NCBI GenBank assembly: GCA_965225715.1
Contig: CBDDBK010000003.1
Span: 124,001-188,000, forward strand
Direction: 5' to 3'
Length of the DNA stretch: 64,000 nucleotides
Origin: CBDDBK01 sp965225715
GTDB lineage: Bacteria; Bacteroidota; Bacteroidia; Cytophagales; Flammeovirgaceae
The translations under genes were made by a program, and so were the position numbers. Of the stretch, positions 61,614 through 64,000 are shown piece after piece. Numbering within the stretch: position 1 is the first letter of the stretch; every line of letters begins with the position of its first letter. Below the pieces are notes generated by a model that was not told the DNA's origin, made no database searches, and saw only the letters and a program-made list of their open reading frames with translations.

Positions 61614-63563
61614 ATGTCCCATTATTACGCTTTTATTCGAGATTTAACCCACTTTAAAAGAAGAAAAACAGTAGGTGTACATGTTGGCGATCTAGGTTTT
61701 GGAAGTGCTTATCCCATGAGATTGCAATCCATGACTACCGTAGATACTATGGATACTGAAGGTTCTATACAACAATCTATTAGGATGATAGAATCAGGTT
61801 GTGAGCTTGTTCGTATTACTGCTCCCAATCTAAAAGCAGCCAAAAATTTGGCGTATATTAAAAAAGGACTTGAGGCTAAAGGTTATAAAACACCTTTAGT
61901 AGCCGATATTCACTTTACGCCTAATGCAGCTGAATGGGCGGCAAGAATCATTGAAAAAGTACGTATAAATCCCGGTAACTATGCTGATAAAAAAAGATTT
62001 AAAACATTTACTTATGACGATGACAGCTATAAAAAGGAATTGGAGCGCATACGAAAAAAGTTTCTCCCTTTAGTAAAAATTTGTAAAGAATATGGAACGG
62101 CTTTACGTATAGGTACTAACCATGGGTCTCTTTCTGACCGAATTATGAGTCGTTATGGCGATACACCTTTGGGGATGGTAGAATCTGCTTTAGAGTTTTT
62201 GAGGATATGTGAGCAAGAACACTATTACAATATTATTTTATCTATGAAAGCCAGCAATACTCAAATTATGGTTCAAGCCTATCGCTTATTGGTTAAAAAG
62301 ATAGACGAAGAAGGTTTAAAGCCTTACCCTTTACATCTTGGGGTTACAGAAGCTGGGGATGGACAAGAAGGACGTATCAAATCAGCACTTGGCATAGGGA
62401 CTTTACTAGAAGATGGCTTAGGTGATACTATTCGAGTTTCTTTGACCGAAGAGCCTGAATATGAAATTCCGGTTGCTAACATCTTAGCCCAGCGTTACCA
62501 AAAAATGCAATCTAATCCATCTTTTTTGTCTCCAATAGCCCATTTTTTAAAAGACCCTTATCAATATGAAATTCATGATACTCAAAATATACATCATATT
62601 GGAGGGGCTAATCCACCTATTGTCATTAGTGACTGGAAACATTTAAAAAATTTTAAAGCATTAGATTTAAAGAGGTTAGGATACTACTATTTAGAAAATT
62701 TAGATAAATGGGAAAGTCAAGATATAGCCGGAGATTTTATTTATTCAGGTACTTATCTTCCAGACTTTGAGTTTCCTAAACAACTCAAATTAATAGTTGA
62801 TTCAACAGTTTGGAATTCAATATATTCATCAATACATACTTCTATTTTCCCTCTTTTTGATCAAGTAAACTTTTTTAAAACTCAAAAAAGACATAAAGAT
62901 TTAAATTTTCTGATTTTAGAGGCATGTACCTTAGGTGAAAAATTATTAAGTAAACTCGAAGCTGAGACAAATACAGTTATTATTCTTAATTCTAGCACAA
63001 CCAATAGGCTAAAAAGTCTTCGAAATGCGGCACTTAATTTTATAAAATATAAGATTCGGCTTCCTGTTATTTTTAATATTGATTATTCTAATTTAGATTT
63101 TGAAAAACAAACCCTTTATGCTTCGGCAGATTTAGGCGCTTTGTTGATAGAGGGTTTAGGCGCTGGTATTATGTTAACAGATAAGCAAAGTGATTTTATA
63201 AAATCAGAACAACTCAATTCTTTGGCTTTCGGCATTTTACAAGCAGCACGCAGAAGAATTACAAAAACGGAATATATTTCTTGCCCCTCTTGTGGACGTA
63301 CACTTTTTGATTTACAAGAAACAACCGCCTTAATTCGCAGACATACCGAACATTTAAAAGGTATAAAAATTGGGATTATGGGTTGTATTGTTAATGGACC
63401 AGGCGAAATGGCTGATGCTGATTATGGGTATGTTGGCTCCGGAAAAGGGAAAATAACACTTTATAAAAATAAAGAAATTATTAAAAGTCAGGTACCCGCC
63501 CAACATGCTGTGGAAGAACTCATTAATATTATTAAAACTGATGGAGCATGGGTTGAGCCTTAA
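61614..63563 (+). CDS. ispG: (E)-4-hydroxy-3-methylbut-2-enyl-diphosphate synthase, long form
   Basis: A 649-residue IspG/GcpE, the long Bacteroidota/Chlamydia/plant form with an extra central domain (about residues 290-530). The N-terminal barrel has MRLQSMTTVDTMDTEGSIQQ and VADIHFTPNAA. The C-terminal 4Fe-4S domain has SCPSCGRT near residue 556 and GIMGCIVNGPGEMADADYGY near 590, giving three cluster cysteines and a glutamate. It makes HMBPP in the MEP isoprenoid pathway (family knowledge). The ATG at 61614 fits the family N-terminus. Confidence 0.96.
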   Translation: MSHYYAFIRDLTHFKRRKTVGVHVGDLGFGSAYPMRLQSMTTVDTMDTEGSIQQSIRMIESGCELVRITAPNLKAAKNLAYIKKGLEAKGYKTPLVADIHFTPNAAEWAARIIEKVRINPGNYADKKRFKTFTYDDDSYKKELERIRKKFLPLVKICKEYGTALRIGTNHGSLSDRIMSRYGDTPLGMVESALEFLRICEQEHYYNIILSMKASNTQIMVQAYRLLVKKIDEEGLKPYPLHLGVTEAGDGQEGRIKSALGIGTLLEDGLGDTIRVSLTEEPEYEIPVANILAQRYQKMQSNPSFLSPIAHFLKDPYQYEIHDTQNIHHIGGANPPIVISDWKHLKNFKALDLKRLGYYYLENLDKWESQDIAGDFIYSGTYLPDFEFPKQLKLIVDSTVWNSIYSSIHTSIFPLFDQVNFFKTQKRHKDLNFLILEACTLGEKLLSKLEAETNTVIILNSSTTNRLKSLRNAALNFIKYKIRLPVIFNIDYSNLDFEKQTLYASADLGALLIEGLGAGIMLTDKQSDFIKSEQLNSLAFGILQAARRRITKTEYISCPSCGRTLFDLQETTALIRRHTEHLKGIKIGIMGCIVNGPGEMADADYGYVGSGKGKITLYKNKEIIKSQVPAQHAVEELINIIKTDGAWVEP

Positions 63564-63709
63564 TTGATAGGAGTATAAATTTTTTGTTTAAATAGTTAAA
63601 AATGAGGTACTATGAAGATAAAATTGAAGAAAATATCTTCACATTAATAGGTTTTTAGGCTAGACTTTAAGCTATTTTTATGAAAAAATCTTACTAATTT
63701 TAAATACTA

Positions 63710-64000
63710 TTAACTTTGGTAACCTTTAAAAATATTAAGATAATTGTTGTAGCGTTGTTCATGAATTTTACCTTCTTCTACTGCTTTAAGGATTGCGCAA
63801 TTGGGTTCATGAGAATGGGTACAGTTGTGAAATTTACAGTTTATTGAAAAAGTTTTAAATTCTCTAAAGTAACTTCCAATTTTTTGATAATCAATTCCTG
63901 TAAGTCCAAATTGTTTTAAGCCAGGTGTATCTATCACAAATCCTTTATTTTTCAAATTAAATATTTGAACAAAAGTTGTGGTATGTTTTCCTTTTTCATT
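63710..64000 (-). CDS. rsgA: C-terminal part of ribosome small-subunit GTPase RsgA
   Basis: Only the last 96 codons lie in the window; the frame is open to its end. The first visible residues NEKGKHTTTFVQIF are the switch region of this circularly permuted GTPase. IDTPGLKQFGL is the G3 motif, and CKFHNCTHSHEPNCAI is the zinc-binding C-terminal domain. RsgA helps 30S maturation (family knowledge). A TTG or ATG inside this segment is not the start. Confidence 0.93.
   Translation of the reverse strand, partial: NEKGKHTTTFVQIFNLKNKGFVIDTPGLKQFGLTGIDYQKIGSYFREFKTFSINCKFHNCTHSHEPNCAILKAVEEGKIHEQRYNNYLNIFKGYQS

Overview
The window is a very AT-rich (roughly 30% GC by eye) chromosomal segment from a member of the Bacteroidota, most like the Cytophagales. 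The evidence is a fused LpxC-FabZ, PorP/SprF and PorE-like type IX secretion proteins, a long (649-residue) IspG, DUF1599 next to tilS, a SiaB/SiaC pair, and promoters of the TTTG-N17-20-TAnnTTTG type. Species and lifestyle cannot be fixed from sequence alone. Broken insertion sequences, many pseudogenes and split ribosomal-protein clusters point to an eroding genome, as in host-associated or formerly host-associated bacteria (inference).

Layout. 1-5.2 kb: the end of an OmpR-type regulator, nqrA, a convergent porP/sprF-like gene and a TonB-dependent receptor. 6-7.6 kb: siaB-siaC and a lone ilvN. 8.1-10.7 kb: clpC. 10.8-14 kb: a surface-protein locus with three tandem lipoproteins and a two-part hypothetical gene, all on the minus strand. 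14.4-17.3 kb: recR and the methylmalonyl-CoA mutase large subunit. 17.5-21.8 kb: envelope genes lpxA, lpxC-fabZ and mraY, with long repeat-filled spacers. 22.1-25.6 kb: pnuC, an outer-membrane barrel, tilS and DUF1599.

25.6-29.7 kb is an accessory and decay region. It holds a 3' copy of porP, several intact or broken toxin-antitoxin modules, a DUF2442 pseudogene, the C-terminal stump of threonine deaminase and a truncated internally repeated gene. 29.9-31.7 kb: rplA-rplJ-rplL with a terminator. 31.9-38.4 kb: an alpha/beta hydrolase, rnc, a PorE-like OmpA/PD40 protein, a NUDIX hydrolase and a YbbR protein. 38.5-47.2 kb: gltB, thyX, pxpB, rpsL and nnrE-nnrD. 47.7-48.5 kb: tRNA-Pro(GGG) and a dead IS5-type transposase. 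48.7-57.3 kb: an Ig-like lipoprotein, a TPR pseudogene, pth, then a run of secreted proteins (a probable seven-bladed propeller, a TPR/PD40 protein, a neutral-ceramidase-like protein). 57.4-64 kb: IS630 remnants, an AI-2E family transporter, an arginine-decarboxylase-like enzyme, a DUF7935-like membrane protein, ispG and the end of rsgA.

Themes. Envelope, LPS, peptidoglycan and type IX secretion functions are well represented. Several subunits stand without their usual partners nearby (NqrA, IlvN, GltB, PxpB, MutB). Intergenic spacers carry at least two convincing families of short palindromic repeats. One ends in the same sequence as the IS630 remnant at 57.4 kb and is best read as IS630-derived MITEs.
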